A stretch of DNA of 64,000 nt from Thalassobius vesicularis. Its GTDB lineage: Bacteria > Pseudomonadota > Alphaproteobacteria > Rhodobacterales > Rhodobacteraceae. The position numbers and the translations under genes were made by a program. The stretch is taken from the NCBI RefSeq assembly GCF_004799325.1, contig NZ_SSMD01000001.1, positions 496,001 through 560,000 of the forward strand, written 5' to 3'. Positions 7,459 through 18,900 of the stretch are shown in pieces. Below the pieces are notes generated by a model. It worked only from the letters and a program-made list of their open reading frames with translations. It was not told the origin of the DNA and did not search any database. Positions within the stretch are counted from its first letter, which is position 1; every line of letters starts with the position of its first letter.

Positions 7459-10400
7459 CCGGCACGTGTCATGCGGCGGGCGCGCATCTCGCGCCGGCGG
7501 GCCATCGCGTCGGAACGGTCGGTGTTGTCCGCCTCGGGTGCGGCGGGGCCAGAGTCGCTGGGGCCGCCCGTCATCTCGATCACTTTGGCGGACAGGGCCG
7601 ACAGCACCGGGAAGCGGAAGATGTCGGTGATCGACAGCTTCTCGGCCCCCAGTTTCTGGCGGATTTCCCGGTGCGCCTGAACGGCCAGCAGGGAATGCCC
7701 GCCAAGGGCAAAGAAGTTGTCCTTGCCGCCGATATTGCTGACGCCCAGGATGCGCGACCAGATCGCGGCGATGTCCTGTTCCACGGTGTTTTCGGGTGCG
7801 ACATAGGCGGCCTGCTGCTGGCTGCCCCCTTCGGTCGGCGCGGGCAGGGCCTTGCGGTCGACCTTTTTGTTCGGGGTCAGCGGGAAGGCATCCATCCGCA
7901 CAAAGGCTTGCGGCACCATGTAGTCGGGCAGCGCGGCAGAGAGACGCTCGCGCAGCTTGATCTGACACACGTCGCCCGCGGCGGTGTAGTAGCCGACCAG
8001 ACGCAGGGCACCCGGCGTATCCTCGCGCGGGATGACGACGGCCTGACGGATCGCCGGGTCGGCATCCATCAACGCCTCGATCTCGCCGAGTTCAATCCGG
8101 TAGCCGCGGATTTTGACCTGGTGATCGGCGCGGCCGATGAAGTCCAAACGCCCGTCATCGCGCCAACGGACCAGATCGCCGGTGCGGTACATGCGGTTGC
8201 CCGCGATGAACGGGTCCGCGACAAAGCGTTCCTCGGTCAGGTCGGGGCGCTGCCAGTAGCCGCGGGTGACGCCTGCGCCGCCGATGTAAAGCTCGCCCGC
8301 CGCACCGATGGGCACGGGCTGCATCGCGTGGTCCAGAACATACACCTGCGTATTGGCGATGGGGGTGCCGACGTTCACGATGTTTTCGCCCATGCCTGCC
8401 GTCTGGGTCGTGGACCAGATGGTGGTTTCGGTGGGGCCATACATGTTTTCAATCGTCGCGCGGGTGGTTTCGCGCAGGTCGCTGACCAGCGCACCGGGCA
8501 ACGCCTCGCCCCCGATCATCAGGTGCTTGACGCGGCCAAGGGCAAAGCGCGCCTCGTCGTTCATGGCGATCATGCGGGCCATCGACGGGGTGCATTGCAG
8601 GTGGGTGACGTTGTGGCGGACGATCTGCGCCGCGATCGAGAAGTCGTCGGCGGGCAGGTCCTCGGCCATGTTGGACAGCTCGCGCACCTTGGCCAGATGT
8701 TGCAGCCCGTTCAGCACGGTCTGTTTCTCGATGCCATAGTCGATCAGGCAGGCGATTTCGTCCACGCCGATGCGTTTCAGCTGTTCCACGCGGGTCAGGC
8801 AGTCATCCACGGTGCCGAACAGGCCGGAATCCTCGAAATAGCGCAGGAAGGCGAATTCCAGGATGGCGTCCAGTTCCTCGTCGGACAGGGTGCCGAGGTC
8901 CAGCTCGAACGGGTTCGAGACCCCCTCGGGCCGTTTGAACGCCGGGAAGACCCAGGCGAATTGCTTGATCAGCGCGGCGGCCGAGGCAAGGTACGCCTTC
9001 ATCGGGCCACGGGCGATGTCGCGGGCTTTTTCACGGTCTTCGGCGACGAAGGTGTGCAGCATCAGCGTGACGGTGAAATCGGCCGGGTCATGACCCGCTT
9101 CGCGCAGCGCGTCGTGATACAGGCGGATCTTGCCGCCGACCTCGTCAATCGACTGGCCCAGCAGGTGGGTCAGCACGTTGGCACCGATCTTGCCGGCCTC
9201 GCGCCAGGTGTCGGGGTTGCCCGCGGTGGTGACCCAGACCTCCAGCTTTTTCGAGACGGGGCGCGGCTGCGTGACCACGCCATGCATCGAGCCGTCGGCC
9301 ATCGGGAACTGCACCTCTTCGCCCTTCCACAGCTTGCGCAGGGTTTCGATGCTGTCCAGCATGGCCTGTTTGTTGTTGGGCGGGCTGTTTTCGGGGCGCA
9401 GCACGAAGTCATGCGGCTGCCAGCCCGAGGCGATGCCAAGCCCGGTGCGCCCGTTGGTCAGGTTGTCGATGACGGCCCATTCCTCGGCGATCCTTGCGGG
9501 GTGGTGCAGGGGGGCGACGCAGCTACCGGCACGGACGGCCAGGTTTTTCGTCAGCGCAGCAACGGCAGCACCGGTGACGGACGGGTTCGGATAGGGGCCA
9601 CCGAAGGCGTGGAAGTGGCGCTCGGGCGTCCAGACGGCGACGAAGCCGTTGTTGTCGGCGAATTTCGCGCCCTCGAACAGCATCTCGTACTTGTCGCGAC
9701 CGACGCCATCGTCATTGCCCCAGTAATACAGGCTGAACTCCATCTCCTTGCCGGTGACATTCATCGCGCCGGACGACACCAGCGCGCGGCTTTCATCCCC
9801 GCTGACCACCAGCTTGAAGCCACGGGCGAGGGTATAGAACAGCTCCAGCACCGAGATGTCGAAGGACAGGCTGGTTACGGCCAGCCAGGTGCCGCCGTCA
9901 TGCGCGATACGGTCGTCCATGCCGGTGAAGAAGTTGGACACGTTGCGGTGTTCCACCATCACGCCCTTGGGCCGCCCGGTCGAACCCGAGGTGTAGATCA
10001 TATAGGCCAGGTCCGCGCCCTGAACACCGCTATCCAGATTGTCGGTCGGCGCGGACAGGATCGCGGGGTCGGTGTCGATGCTGACGACCTGGGCATTGCC
10101 TGCGGGCAGGTCCGCGATCAGCGCCTGTTGGGCGACGATGACGGGGCAGGCGGAATCCTCGATATAGAGCGCGATGCGATCCGCCGGAAAGGCCGGGTCC
10201 AGCGGGACATAGGCGCCGCCCGCCTTCAGGATACCCAGCGCGCCGATCAGCAGGTGGGTCGAGCGTTTGGTGTGCAGCCCCACCAGCGTGCCGGGCTGGA
10301 CGCCCTTGGATTTCAGCACATGGGCCAGCTGGTTGGCGCGCAGGTTCAGCTCGGCATAGGTCAGGGTTTCGCCCTCGAACACCAGCGCGGTGGCGTCGGG

Positions 10401-11957
10401 GGTCTTGGCAACCTGGCGTTCGAACATCTGATGGATGCAGGCGTTGGCGTCATAGTCCGCAGCGGTGGCGTTCCAGTCGGTCAGGACCAGTTGGCGTTCC
10501 GCATCCGGCATGATGTCCAGATCGGCGACCGGGCCGGAGGGCGCGGTCAGCTTGGCCAGACGGGCGGCCATACGCTCCAGCGCGTCCTGCGAGACACGGG
10601 CGGCGTCGGCGATCAGCTTGGCCTGACCATCGGCCATGAACAGGGTCATCGCCGCGCCGGGGGCCTGGGAAGGGACCAGCGAGAGCGCCACATCCGGCGC
10701 GGCGATATCTGCCAGATCGGGGCGGCGGATCAGGGCATCGCGCGGAAAGCCGCCCTTGTCCTGCGCCTTGGCGATCTGCTTGCATACGGTAGCGTATTGT
10801 TCGGCGGCGTCGGCATGCAGATCCACGCGGATCGGCGCCCAGCCGGTGACATGCGGCGTGCCCGCGCCCAGCACCAGCGCCACATCGGTGGCGTCGGTTC
10901 CGGCCAGCCGCGCGGCGATCAGCGCCATCGCGGGGAACAGGCCGTCATGGGCGGTCAGCGCCAACTCGCGCACGCCGGTGTCACGAGTCGGCGTGAAGGC
11001 CAGACGCGCAGGGGTGTAGCTGTCCAGCGTGGCGCGATAGGCAAGTTCAGCCGCGATGGCGGGTTTCATCGCCTCGGTCAGCGCGGCATCGGGCGTATCA
11101 AGCACCTCGCCCGCCTTGGGCAGGCGGTTTTGGTTCAGGAAGGTCAGCCCGGTCAGGCAGATCGCGCCGTCCGCAGTGGCGACGGTCAGCATGTCCTTGG
11201 TGGTTTCCAGAACGGTGCCGGGGGTACCTGCGCCCTCAGCCGGTTCGGCGTGACGCACGGCAATCACGGTGTCGCCTTGCTGCACCTTGGGCAGGAACAG
11301 CGGGTTGCGGAATGTGTCGTGGTCCAGCGCCTTGACGGTGCGGGTCAGGTCCGCCGTGGGGCGGGCAAAATCCAGCACGGCGGCAGCGGCGGGCCGGTCC
11401 TTCAGCGCGAAATAGCTGCGCTGCGACAGGTCCTGTTTCTGGCGGCGCAGCCCGTGTTCCAGCTGGTCGACAAGGCCGGGGAAAGTATCGATCGCGGCCT
11501 CGTAGCAGCGAGTGTTCAGGGTCAGCGCGGTGTCGTCGGGGTGGATGACGAACGTGGCCTGCGAGAGGATGTCGCCCTCGTCGATCCCGCCTTCGATCAG
11601 GTGCCAGGTGATGCCGTGCTGTGCCTCGCCGTTCAGCTGCGCCCAGACCGGGGCATTCAGGCCGGCATAGCGCGGCAGCGGGCCGTCGTGGAAGTTCACC
11701 GCCCCCTTGGCCGCTCGATCCAGCAGCGGCTGCGGGATGATGTCCAGGTTCGCGACGGACAGCAGCCAGTCATAGGTCAGCGCCTCGGGGACATCCGCCA
11801 GCGCGGCCACGGGCAGCCCCTTGCCTGCCGCCCATCCGGCGACGGCGGGGTTGCGGGTCACGACGGTGGCAATCTGGTGCCCCTTGCTCAGCAGCACCTC
11901 GCCACATTGGATGGCAAGCGATTCATTCCCGATCAACAGCGTGGAAAACTTGGACAT
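7455..11957 (-). CDS. NRPS: formyltransferase, degenerate C remnant, A domain interrupted by luciferase-like monooxygenase, PCP
   Basis: This is a 1500-residue assembly-line protein. Residues 1 to about 300 are a formyl_trans domain with catalytic Asn 88, His 90 (FHDGPLP) and Asp 129. About 310-470 resembles the C-terminal half of a condensation domain but lacks HHxxxDG. The adenylation domain starts at about 485 ([11 protein letters not shown] core; A4 at FDISVLELF). It is interrupted at about 735-1095 by an FMN luciferase-like monooxygenase of the MupA/Atu3671 kind, then resumes at about 1100 with A5 NMYGPTETT and A8 [19 protein letters not shown] follows (LGGHSL, Ser 1422). There is no thioesterase. 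My reading of the specificity residues (D-I-L-Q-M-G-M-I-W-K) matches the known glycine code. The ATG at 11957 has GGAG eight bases upstream, better placed than for the in-frame GTG at 11963. The lack of a C domain makes this a loading module. Confidence 0.92.
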   Translation of the reverse strand: MSKFSTLLIGNESLAIQCGEVLLSKGHQIATVVTRNPAVAGWAAGKGLPVAALADVPEALTYDWLLSVANLDIIPQPLLDRAAKGAVNFHDGPLPRYAGLNAPVWAQLNGEAQHGITWHLIEGGIDEGDILSQATFVIHPDDTALTLNTRCYEAAIDTFPGLVDQLEHGLRRQKQDLSQRSYFALKDRPAAAAVLDFARPTADLTRTVKALDHDTFRNPLFLPKVQQGDTVIAVRHAEPAEGAGTPGTVLETTKDMLTVATADGAICLTGLTFLNQNRLPKAGEVLDTPDAALTEAMKPAIAAELAYRATLDSYTPARLAFTPTRDTGVRELALTAHDGLFPAMALIAARLAGTDATDVALVLGAGTPHVTGWAPIRVDLHADAAEQYATVCKQIAKAQDKGGFPRDALIRRPDLADIAAPDVALSLVPSQAPGAAMTLFMADGQAKLIADAARVSQDALERMAARLAKLTAPSGPVADLDIMPDAERQLVLTDWNATAADYDANACIHQMFERQVAKTPDATALVFEGETLTYAELNLRANQLAHVLKSKGVQPGTLVGLHTKRSTHLLIGALGILKAGGAYVPLDPAFPADRIALYIEDSACPVIVAQQALIADLPAGNAQVVSIDTDPAILSAPTDNLDSGVQGADLAYMIYTSGSTGRPKGVMVEHRNVSNFFTGMDDRIAHDGGTWLAVTSLSFDISVLELFYTLARGFKLVVSGDESRALVSSGAMNVTGKEMEFSLYYWGNDDGVGRDKYEMLFEGAKFADNNGFVAVWTPERHFHAFGGPYPNPSVTGAAVAALTKNLAVRAGSCVAPLHHPARIAEEWAVIDNLTNGRTGLGIASGWQPHDFVLRPENSPPNNKQAMLDSIETLRKLWKGEEVQFPMADGSMHGVVTQPRPVSKKLEVWVTTAGNPDTWREAGKIGANVLTHLLGQSIDEVGGKIRLYHDALREAGHDPADFTVTLMLHTFVAEDREKARDIARGPMKAYLASAAALIKQFAWVFPAFKRPEGVSNPFELDLGTLSDEELDAILEFAFLRYFEDSGLFGTVDDCLTRVEQLKRIGVDEIACLIDYGIEKQTVLNGLQHLAKVRELSNMAEDLPADDFSIAAQIVRHNVTHLQCTPSMARMIAMNDEARFALGRVKHLMIGGEALPGALVSDLRETTRATIENMYGPTETTIWSTTQTAGMGENIVNVGTPIANTQVYVLDHAMQPVPIGAAGELYIGGAGVTRGYWQRPDLTEERFVADPFIAGNRMYRTGDLVRWRDDGRLDFIGRADHQVKIRGYRIELGEIEALMDADPAIRQAVVIPREDTPGALRLVGYYTAAGDVCQIKLRERLSAALPDYMVPQAFVRMDAFPLTPNKKVDRKALPAPTEGGSQQQAAYVAPENTVEQDIAAIWSRILGVSNIGGKDNFFALGGHSLLAVQAHREIRQKLGAEKLSITDIFRFPVLSALSAKVIEMTGGPSDSGPAAPEADNTDRSDAMARRREMRARRMTRAG

Positions 11958-11978
11958 AGTCACAACTCCGGTAAGCCG

Positions 11979-12998
11979 TCAGACGTTCGAGCGGTCAGCC
12001 GGAACCGCACGTCTGGGGCTGGTTTCGCGCGCCCCACCCAGGGCACGCAGGGCGAATTTCAGATCATGGCGCAGCAGCGTCCGCAGGAAATGCGGCGGCG
12101 TGCCGGTTGGTTTACGCTCTAGCGTGCGGCGCAGCCAGTTCAAGCCGCCCCCCAGCAGATGGGCGCAGGTCGCGGCGGCCGCATAGGCGACGCCATGGTT
12201 TTTCACGAAATAATGCAGGCGCGAGTCGTACCAGTAATCCGGCACGCGCGCCCATTCCTTCATCCCCGTCGAGACCGAGCCGATATGCATCACGTGGCTA
12301 TCCCGGACATAAAGCGACTGATGCCCGGCGCGGTGGGCGCGCAGGAACAGGTCGGTTTCCTCGAAATAGAGGAAGAACGTCTCGTCGAACGTGCCCATCT
12401 GGTCCAGCACCGATTGGCGCATCAGGATGCTGGCCCCGGAAATCCAGTCGGCCCGGGTGTCCTGATCGGGCAGCGGGCAGGCGATGGTACGGTCGCGCAG
12501 CAGACGCGTCACCGGGCCAAAGCGGATCGCGCTTTCGAACTCGGACGCGATCGAGGGGAAGCGGAACAGCGTCTCGTGCGGCTCGCCCTCGGGGCCGTGG
12601 ATGTAGCTGCCGGCGCACCACAGCGTCGGGTCGGCCAGCAGGGGCCGCAGCAACAGCTGGATCGCGTCGGGCGCGGGGAAGGCGTCGGAGTTCAGCACGT
12701 AGACGAATTCGGGCTTGCTGCCGTCGCTCAGGCCCGCGCGGATGCCGACGTTATTGCCCGCGCCAAAGCCGCCGTTGCGGCCCGATTGCACGACGCGGAC
12801 GCGGTTGCCCTTGGTCCAACCCTGCGCTGCCGCATGGTCTGCCATCTTCTGGAACGACCCGTCGCCCGAGTCGTTGTCCACGACGATGATTTCTCCGGCA
12901 AGGCCCTGCATGGCGCGCAGGGCATAATCCACCGCGCGCAGGGTCATGTCAGGCGTGCGCCAGTTCAGCACGACGGTCAGGATACGGGGCTGGCTCAT
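11979..12998 (-). CDS. GT2-family glycosyltransferase (rhamnosyltransferase-like) inside PKS/NRPS operon
   Basis: This 339-residue GT-A enzyme resembles the WbbL/rhamnosyltransferase group. It has an N-terminal TVVLNWRTPD strand, the GT2 acidic motif VDNDSGDG, a VLNSDAFPAP metal-site region and a downstream acceptor motif (FLYFEETDLFLRA). Its ATG overlaps the PKS stop by four bases, and its stop lies 15-21 bases before the NRPS start, so it is embedded in the biosynthetic operon. It either glycosylates the PKS/NRPS product or ties that product to the EPS pathway. The sequence cannot distinguish these. A short hydrophobic stretch near residues 275-290 may be a membrane contact. Confidence 0.87.
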   Translation of the reverse strand: MSQPRILTVVLNWRTPDMTLRAVDYALRAMQGLAGEIIVVDNDSGDGSFQKMADHAAAQGWTKGNRVRVVQSGRNGGFGAGNNVGIRAGLSDGSKPEFVYVLNSDAFPAPDAIQLLLRPLLADPTLWCAGSYIHGPEGEPHETLFRFPSIASEFESAIRFGPVTRLLRDRTIACPLPDQDTRADWISGASILMRQSVLDQMGTFDETFFLYFEETDLFLRAHRAGHQSLYVRDSHVMHIGSVSTGMKEWARVPDYWYDSRLHYFVKNHGVAYAAAATCAHLLGGGLNWLRRTLERKPTGTPPHFLRTLLRHDLKFALRALGGARETSPRRAVPADRSNV

Positions 12999-15900
12999 TC
13001 TGCGGCCTCCTTCAGCGGGAGGGGGTCTGGCTGCGCCTCGGCGCGGGTGATGCAGTCGCGGATGCGGGCTGCCAGAACGCGGACGTTCGGCTCCAGCACC
13101 ATCGAGTCGTGGTCGCCCGGCACCTCGTAGACCTCGATCTGCGGGGCGTGCCCGGTCCAGTCGTTATCGTCCAGCACATAGGCGCGTTCCGAGTTCACCC
13201 AGCGCCCCGGCCCGACCTGCCACTTGCCGACCAACGGCGGGCGGAACAGGGCCAGCGGGCCGTCCCACGGGCGGACCTGGTACTTGGCGACAGCGGCGAG
13301 GAACGCCGCCTCGATCTGTGCATTGTGGAACGAATGGCTGGGCTGCGGCGCGTCCTGCGTACCGCGGCGCTTGGCCAGCTCCCACTTGATGCGGTTGGTG
13401 GCCCAGCGGGCGATGTAGCCCAGACCGCCGGCCTTGAGTTCCTGTTTCTGGATCTCCATCCGGTCCGCCTTGGACAGCGGGCGGCGCACCGGCAGCGGCG
13501 TGTCGAGCATGACCAGCAAAGACACCTCCTCGCCCGCCGCGCGCAGTTGCTGCGCGATCTCGTAGGCGGTGATGCCGCCACCCGAGAAGCCGCCGACCAT
13601 GTAGGGCCCGTGCGGCTGCACTTGGCGCATCTCGGCGATGTAATCGGCGGCGGCCTGGGTCAGGTCGTCATGCGGCGCGTCCTCGCCATACAGACCGCGC
13701 GCTTGCAGGCCGTAGAAGGGGCGGTCGTGGCCCAGAAGGTGCGCCAGATGGCGCAGATTCAGCACGTTGCCGAACATGCCCGCGACCAGGAAGAACGGCG
13801 TGTTCGGACCGCCCTCGCCCGCGTGCATCGGCACGATATGGGTAAAGCGGCGCTGCGGTTTCGCGGCTTTGGGCGCGTCCTCGGGCTGGACGCCTGCGGC
13901 GATGCCACCTGCATCCGCGATCAGGGCGGCACATTTGCGGATCGTCGGGGCCTCGAACAGGACGGAAATCGGGAAATCGACGCCGAACGCCTTTTTCACC
14001 TTGGCGAACAGGCGCACCGCGACCAGCGAGTGACCACCGAGGTCAAAGAAGCTGTCCTCGGCCCCGATCTGTCCGACCCCCAGCAGGTCCTCCCAGATCT
14101 CGGCTAGCTGCGCTTCCAGCCCCGGCTCGGGCGCGACGTAATCGCTGTCCAGCTCGGGGCGGTCGAATTTCTGCTCGGTCGAGGGCGCGGCCTCGGTCAC
14201 GGCGGTTTGCGCGATCAGCCCGTGCAGGTCCATCGAGCTGATGACCACCTGCGGCAGACCCGAGGCGAGCGCGGCCATGAACGCCTGCGCGCCTTCCTCT
14301 GGCCGGATGCCCTGCGAGAGGTTGTGTTGCAGGCGCAGTTCGGCCGGCGACAGCGGGCGATGCGCGGATTGCGCGGGTTTGGGCTCGGGCGCGCGGGCAA
14401 ACTCGGCACCGCGTTCCAGTCTGCGGATGGTAAAGCCCTGCACCTCGACACATACGGTGCCGTCTGGTTTGCAGATCGTCACGTCAAAGCTGGCGGTCTG
14501 GCTGTCGGCAGCGTTGGCCCCGGCGTTGCGCACATGGCTGACGATCTCGCGCCCAATCGGCGCATGGACACGGACGCGGGCATAGGACATCGGCACCCAC
14601 AGGTGGGTCGGCTGGTAGCCCTCGATCAGTTCCATCGCCCAGCCGGTGGCCAGGTCCATCAGGCCGGGATGCAGGCCGCAATCGTCTTTGTATGCCGCGG
14701 ATAGCGACAGCCGCGCGATCCCCTCGCCCTGCCCCAGCGCGGTCTCGCGCAGGACGTGCCAGCGCGGGCCGAAATTCAGGTGCGCCTCTTGCGGCGAACG
14801 CAGGTGCGTGTCCGAGCGCTGCACACGCGGGCAACGGGCGGTGATCGCGGTCAGGTCCAGCGGCGCGGGCTGCGTCAGGGGCAGCAGCGACAGCTCGGCC
14901 TGCGCGTTCAGATCAGGCGCGGCACCAGCGGCGGCGCTTTCCACGCGGAAATCATACCCGATGTCCGAGCGCGGCAGCGTCACCGTCACCTGACGCCCGG
15001 CCCCGTCCACTTGCAGCGGCTGGAGGAAGGTCAGGTTGCGGATCTCGAACGCGCCGGGTTCACCTTGGGCGCGCAGCGCCTCGTACGCCAGTTCCAGATA
15101 ACCGGTGCCGGGCAGCAGCGCGTCGCCTGCGCGGGTCTTGTGGTCGTGCAGAACCCAGCGGTCAGCGACGGTGTAATCGGCGCCAAAGGTGCGTGCACCC
15201 TCGGCGTCGAAGCTGGCCCAATCCAGCAGGGTTGCGGTGATCGGCTGTTGCGGCGCGGGGTCGTGGCCGGTGCGGGCGGCCATCGCCTCGGCCGCCATGC
15301 CGACGCCCGTCCAGATGCCCCAGTCGATGGCCAGCACGCGGGTCTTGCCGCCCTGACGGGCCTTGGCAAAGGCGTTCAGGTATTCGTTGGCAGCAACGTA
15401 ATCGACCTGACCGGCGGGGGCCGTGACGGTGGACGACGAGGAGAACAGCACCATCCAGTCCAGCGCCCCATCGGGGAACAGCGCGTCCAGCACCTGGGTG
15501 CCGTGGATTTTCGGGGTGAACACGTCCTCGATATCCGACAGGGATTTGCCCAGGATCGGCGCGTCGCTGATGACGCCGGCGGCGTGGACGACGCCCTTGA
15601 TCGGGCCAAGCGCGGCTTCGGCCTGCGCCTTGGCGGCCTTCATCTCTTCGACGTTGGAGACATCGGCGGCGATGACCATGACCTGCGCGCCCGAGGCTTC
15701 CAAATCGCGGACGGCCTGAATGCGGCGGACAATCGCGGCATGGGGCGCGGTCTTGGCGATCACGTCATCCCATTCCGCACGATCCGGCAGGGCCGAGCGG
15801 GACAGCAGCACGATCGGCGTCTTGTGTTGCGCGATCAGCGCCTTGGCGACGGTCAAGCCAATGCCGCCGAAGCCGCCGGTGATCAGCACCGGCGCGTTGG

Positions 15901-18900
15901 TGATGTCCGGCTGCGCCTCCAGCGGGGCGGCGCGCCAGATCTGGGCGAACCGCTTGTCGCCACGCAGCGCCGCGACCGAGTTCGAGGGGTTCGCCAGCAT
16001 CTCCTCCAGGATCGGCAGGATATCCATACGCTTGCGTTTGGTGTCCACGTCCAGCACGGCGCAGGTCAGGCCCGGGAATTCCCGCGGGATGACGCGGGCG
16101 GGGCCCATGACGGTGGATTTCTCGGGGTAGGGCAGCACTTCCTGGCGGACCTGCGCGGCGCCCGAGGTAAAGACGGACAGGTGCGCCTGTTCCAGCCCCT
16201 CATCGGCCAGCGCCTGCGCCAGGAACATCAGGCTGTAGAACCCCTGTTCCACATTGCGGTGGAAAAAGCTGGAGCCGGGGCGGAACGTTTCCCGATCCGT
16301 CACCAGCCAGAAATGCGCGATGCGATCGGGCAACGCGCCCTCGACCGCCAGCGCCTGAATCAGGTGGTCGTAATCCTCGCGCCCGCGTTCGGGGGACAGG
16401 ACGTAATCGTCGCCCGACAGCTTGCCGAACCCGTCACCGGGAATGACGGTGACGACGCGGTGCCCGCCGTCGCGCAGGCGGGTGACGGCCTGCTCGGCCA
16501 GCCCGGTGTCGTCCTTGAAGACCAGCCAGGTTTGCGGCGCGCCCAGCTCGGTTTCCACGTCCAGATCAATGTCCGCGAATTGCGGCTTCCAGAACGGCCG
16601 ATAACCCCAGCTTTCGGGGTTGTCCGAGCGCATGAGGAACTCCTCGCCCTCGTCCGCCCGCGCCTTGCCGGGTTCGATGAAATAGTCGCTGCGCTGGAAG
16701 GCATAGGTCGGCAGCGGCACGCGGTTTCGCCGCCCCTCGCCCCAGATTTGCGCCCAGTCGAAATCCACACCCACGGCCCAGACGCGGCCCAGCATGGCCA
16801 TGAAATACTTGTCGTCAAAGATCGCGTCGTCGGGGTGGCGCAGGGTGCCGATGACCTGATTGGCCTGCACATTCGGGTGCTGCCCGGTCAGCGAGGACAG
16901 CGCCTTGCCGGGGCCGACCTCGATATAGATACGCTCGGGCGTCTCGGACAGCGCGGTGATGCAATCCGCGAAATGCACGGTGCCGCGCAGGTGTTGCACC
17001 CAGTAATCGGGGCTGGTGGCCTGCTGGGGCGTGATATACGCACCCGTACGGTTCGACACGAAGGGGATCTTCGGCGCGCTGAGTTTGATGCTGCGCAGGT
17101 AGTCGCCAAAGCGTCCCAGGATCGGCTCCAGCATCGCGGAATGCGCGGCGATGTCGATCGGGATGCGCTGCGCCTGAATGTCCATCTTTGCCAGCGTCTC
17201 GGCCAGCCGATCCAGCGCGGCCTGTGGACCCGAGGCGACGCTGAGGCCGGGCGCATTGACCGCCGCCAGATCCAGATCATCGCCCAGCAGCGGGCTCAGT
17301 TCGGCGGCGTCCATCGGGACGCTCAGCATCCCACCAGACGGCACCGTATCGAACAGAGAGCCGCGCAGATGCACCAGCCCGATGCAATCCTCGAACGACA
17401 TCACGCCGGCCAGACAGGCGGCGGTGTTTTCGCCCATCGAATGACCGACCAGAGCGGCCGGTTTGACACCCCAGGACATCCACAGCTGCGCCAGCGCGTA
17501 TTCGGTGATCATGATCAGCGGCAGTTGCAGGCTGGGACGGCGCAGGGCCTCGTCGGCCCTTGCCCGGTCGGCCTCCTCGGGCAGCCACAGCGCGCGGATG
17601 TCGGCGTCGGTCAGAGTGTCCAGATGGGTCAGGCCGCGATCCATCCATTCAGCGAAAACCGGCTCTGTCTCATACAAATCCCGCGCCATGCCCGCGTATT
17701 GCGCACCGCCGCCGGGGAACATGAACACCACGTCGGGCGCGTCGCCCACGACCTGATGCTGGAACACGCGGCGGGGGTCGTTGTCGCGCAGCAGTTGGGC
17801 GGCTTCTGCATGACTGTCGGCCACCACGACCATACGGCGATCAAACGCACGGCGACCGTGTTTCAGGGTCCAGGCGATGTCGGCCAGCGGCTGATCGGTG
17901 GCCTCCAGATGCTCGGCCAGTTTGGCGGCGCTCCCCTCCAGCGCCTTTTTCGAGCGCGCGGATAGCGTCAGTAGTTGAAACGGAAAATCCGCCTCGTCCG
18001 AGGCGGCGCGTTGAGGGGCTTCCTCCAGCACGACATGGGCGTTGGTGCCGCCAACCCCAAGCGAGTTCACACCGGCCCGACGCGGGCCTTTGTGGCTGAT
18101 CCAATCCGTCAGCCGGTCGTTCACCCGGAACGGCGAGCCGTCGAAATCAATCGCCGGGTTCGCGGCCTCATAGTTCAGCGAGGGCGGCATTTGTTTATGC
18201 ATCAGCGCTAGGCTGGCCTTGATCAGGCTGGCCACACCTGCCGCCGTATCCAAGTGGCCGATGTTAGTTTTCACCGAGCCAATCCGGCAGAACCCCACCT
18301 CATCCGTGGTTTCGCGGAAGGCGCTGGTCAGGGCGGCAACCTCGATCGGGTCGCCCAGATAGGTGCCGGTGCCGTGGCATTCGACGTAGTCAATCGTGTC
18401 GGCCGGGATGTTCCCCAGCGCGTGCGCGTCGGCAATTGCGGCGGCTTGGCCCTCGACGCTGGGGGCCAGATACCCGGCCTTGTCGGCGCCATCGTTGTTG
18501 ACGGCCGAGCTTTTGATGACCGACCAGATGTGATCGCCATCGCGGATCGCGTCCTCCAGCCGGCGCAGCACGACAACACCGGCGCCCGAACCGAACACCG
18601 TCCCCTGCGCGCGATGGTCAAACGCGTGGCAATGACCGTCGGGCGACAAGATCTCGCCCTCTTTGTACAGATACCCGCGGGCGTGGGGCAGCTCGATGGT
18701 GACCCCCCCGGCCAGCGCCATGTCGCATTCGCCGTTCAGCAGCGACTGGCAGGCGTAATGCGTCGCCACCAGCGAGGTCGAGCACGCCGTCTGCACGTTC
18801 ACCGACGGCCCTTTGAGGTTCAGGATGTGGCTCAGCCGGGTGGACAGGAAATCCTTGTCGTTGCCGGTATGGCGCAGCAGGAACATGCCCACGTTCTGCA

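Noticed and set aside
7452-12122. Very long open frame (about 1550 codons) on the plus strand opposite the NRPS
   Set aside because: It mirrors the NRPS in the high-GC antisense frame, its translation is rich in Arg, Gly, His and Gln with no domain-like motif, and the minus-strand frame has clear NRPS signatures.
14756-17965. Open frame of about 1070 codons on the plus strand opposite the PKS
   Set aside because: Antisense shadow of the PKS KR/AT region; no recognisable motif and no ribosome site.
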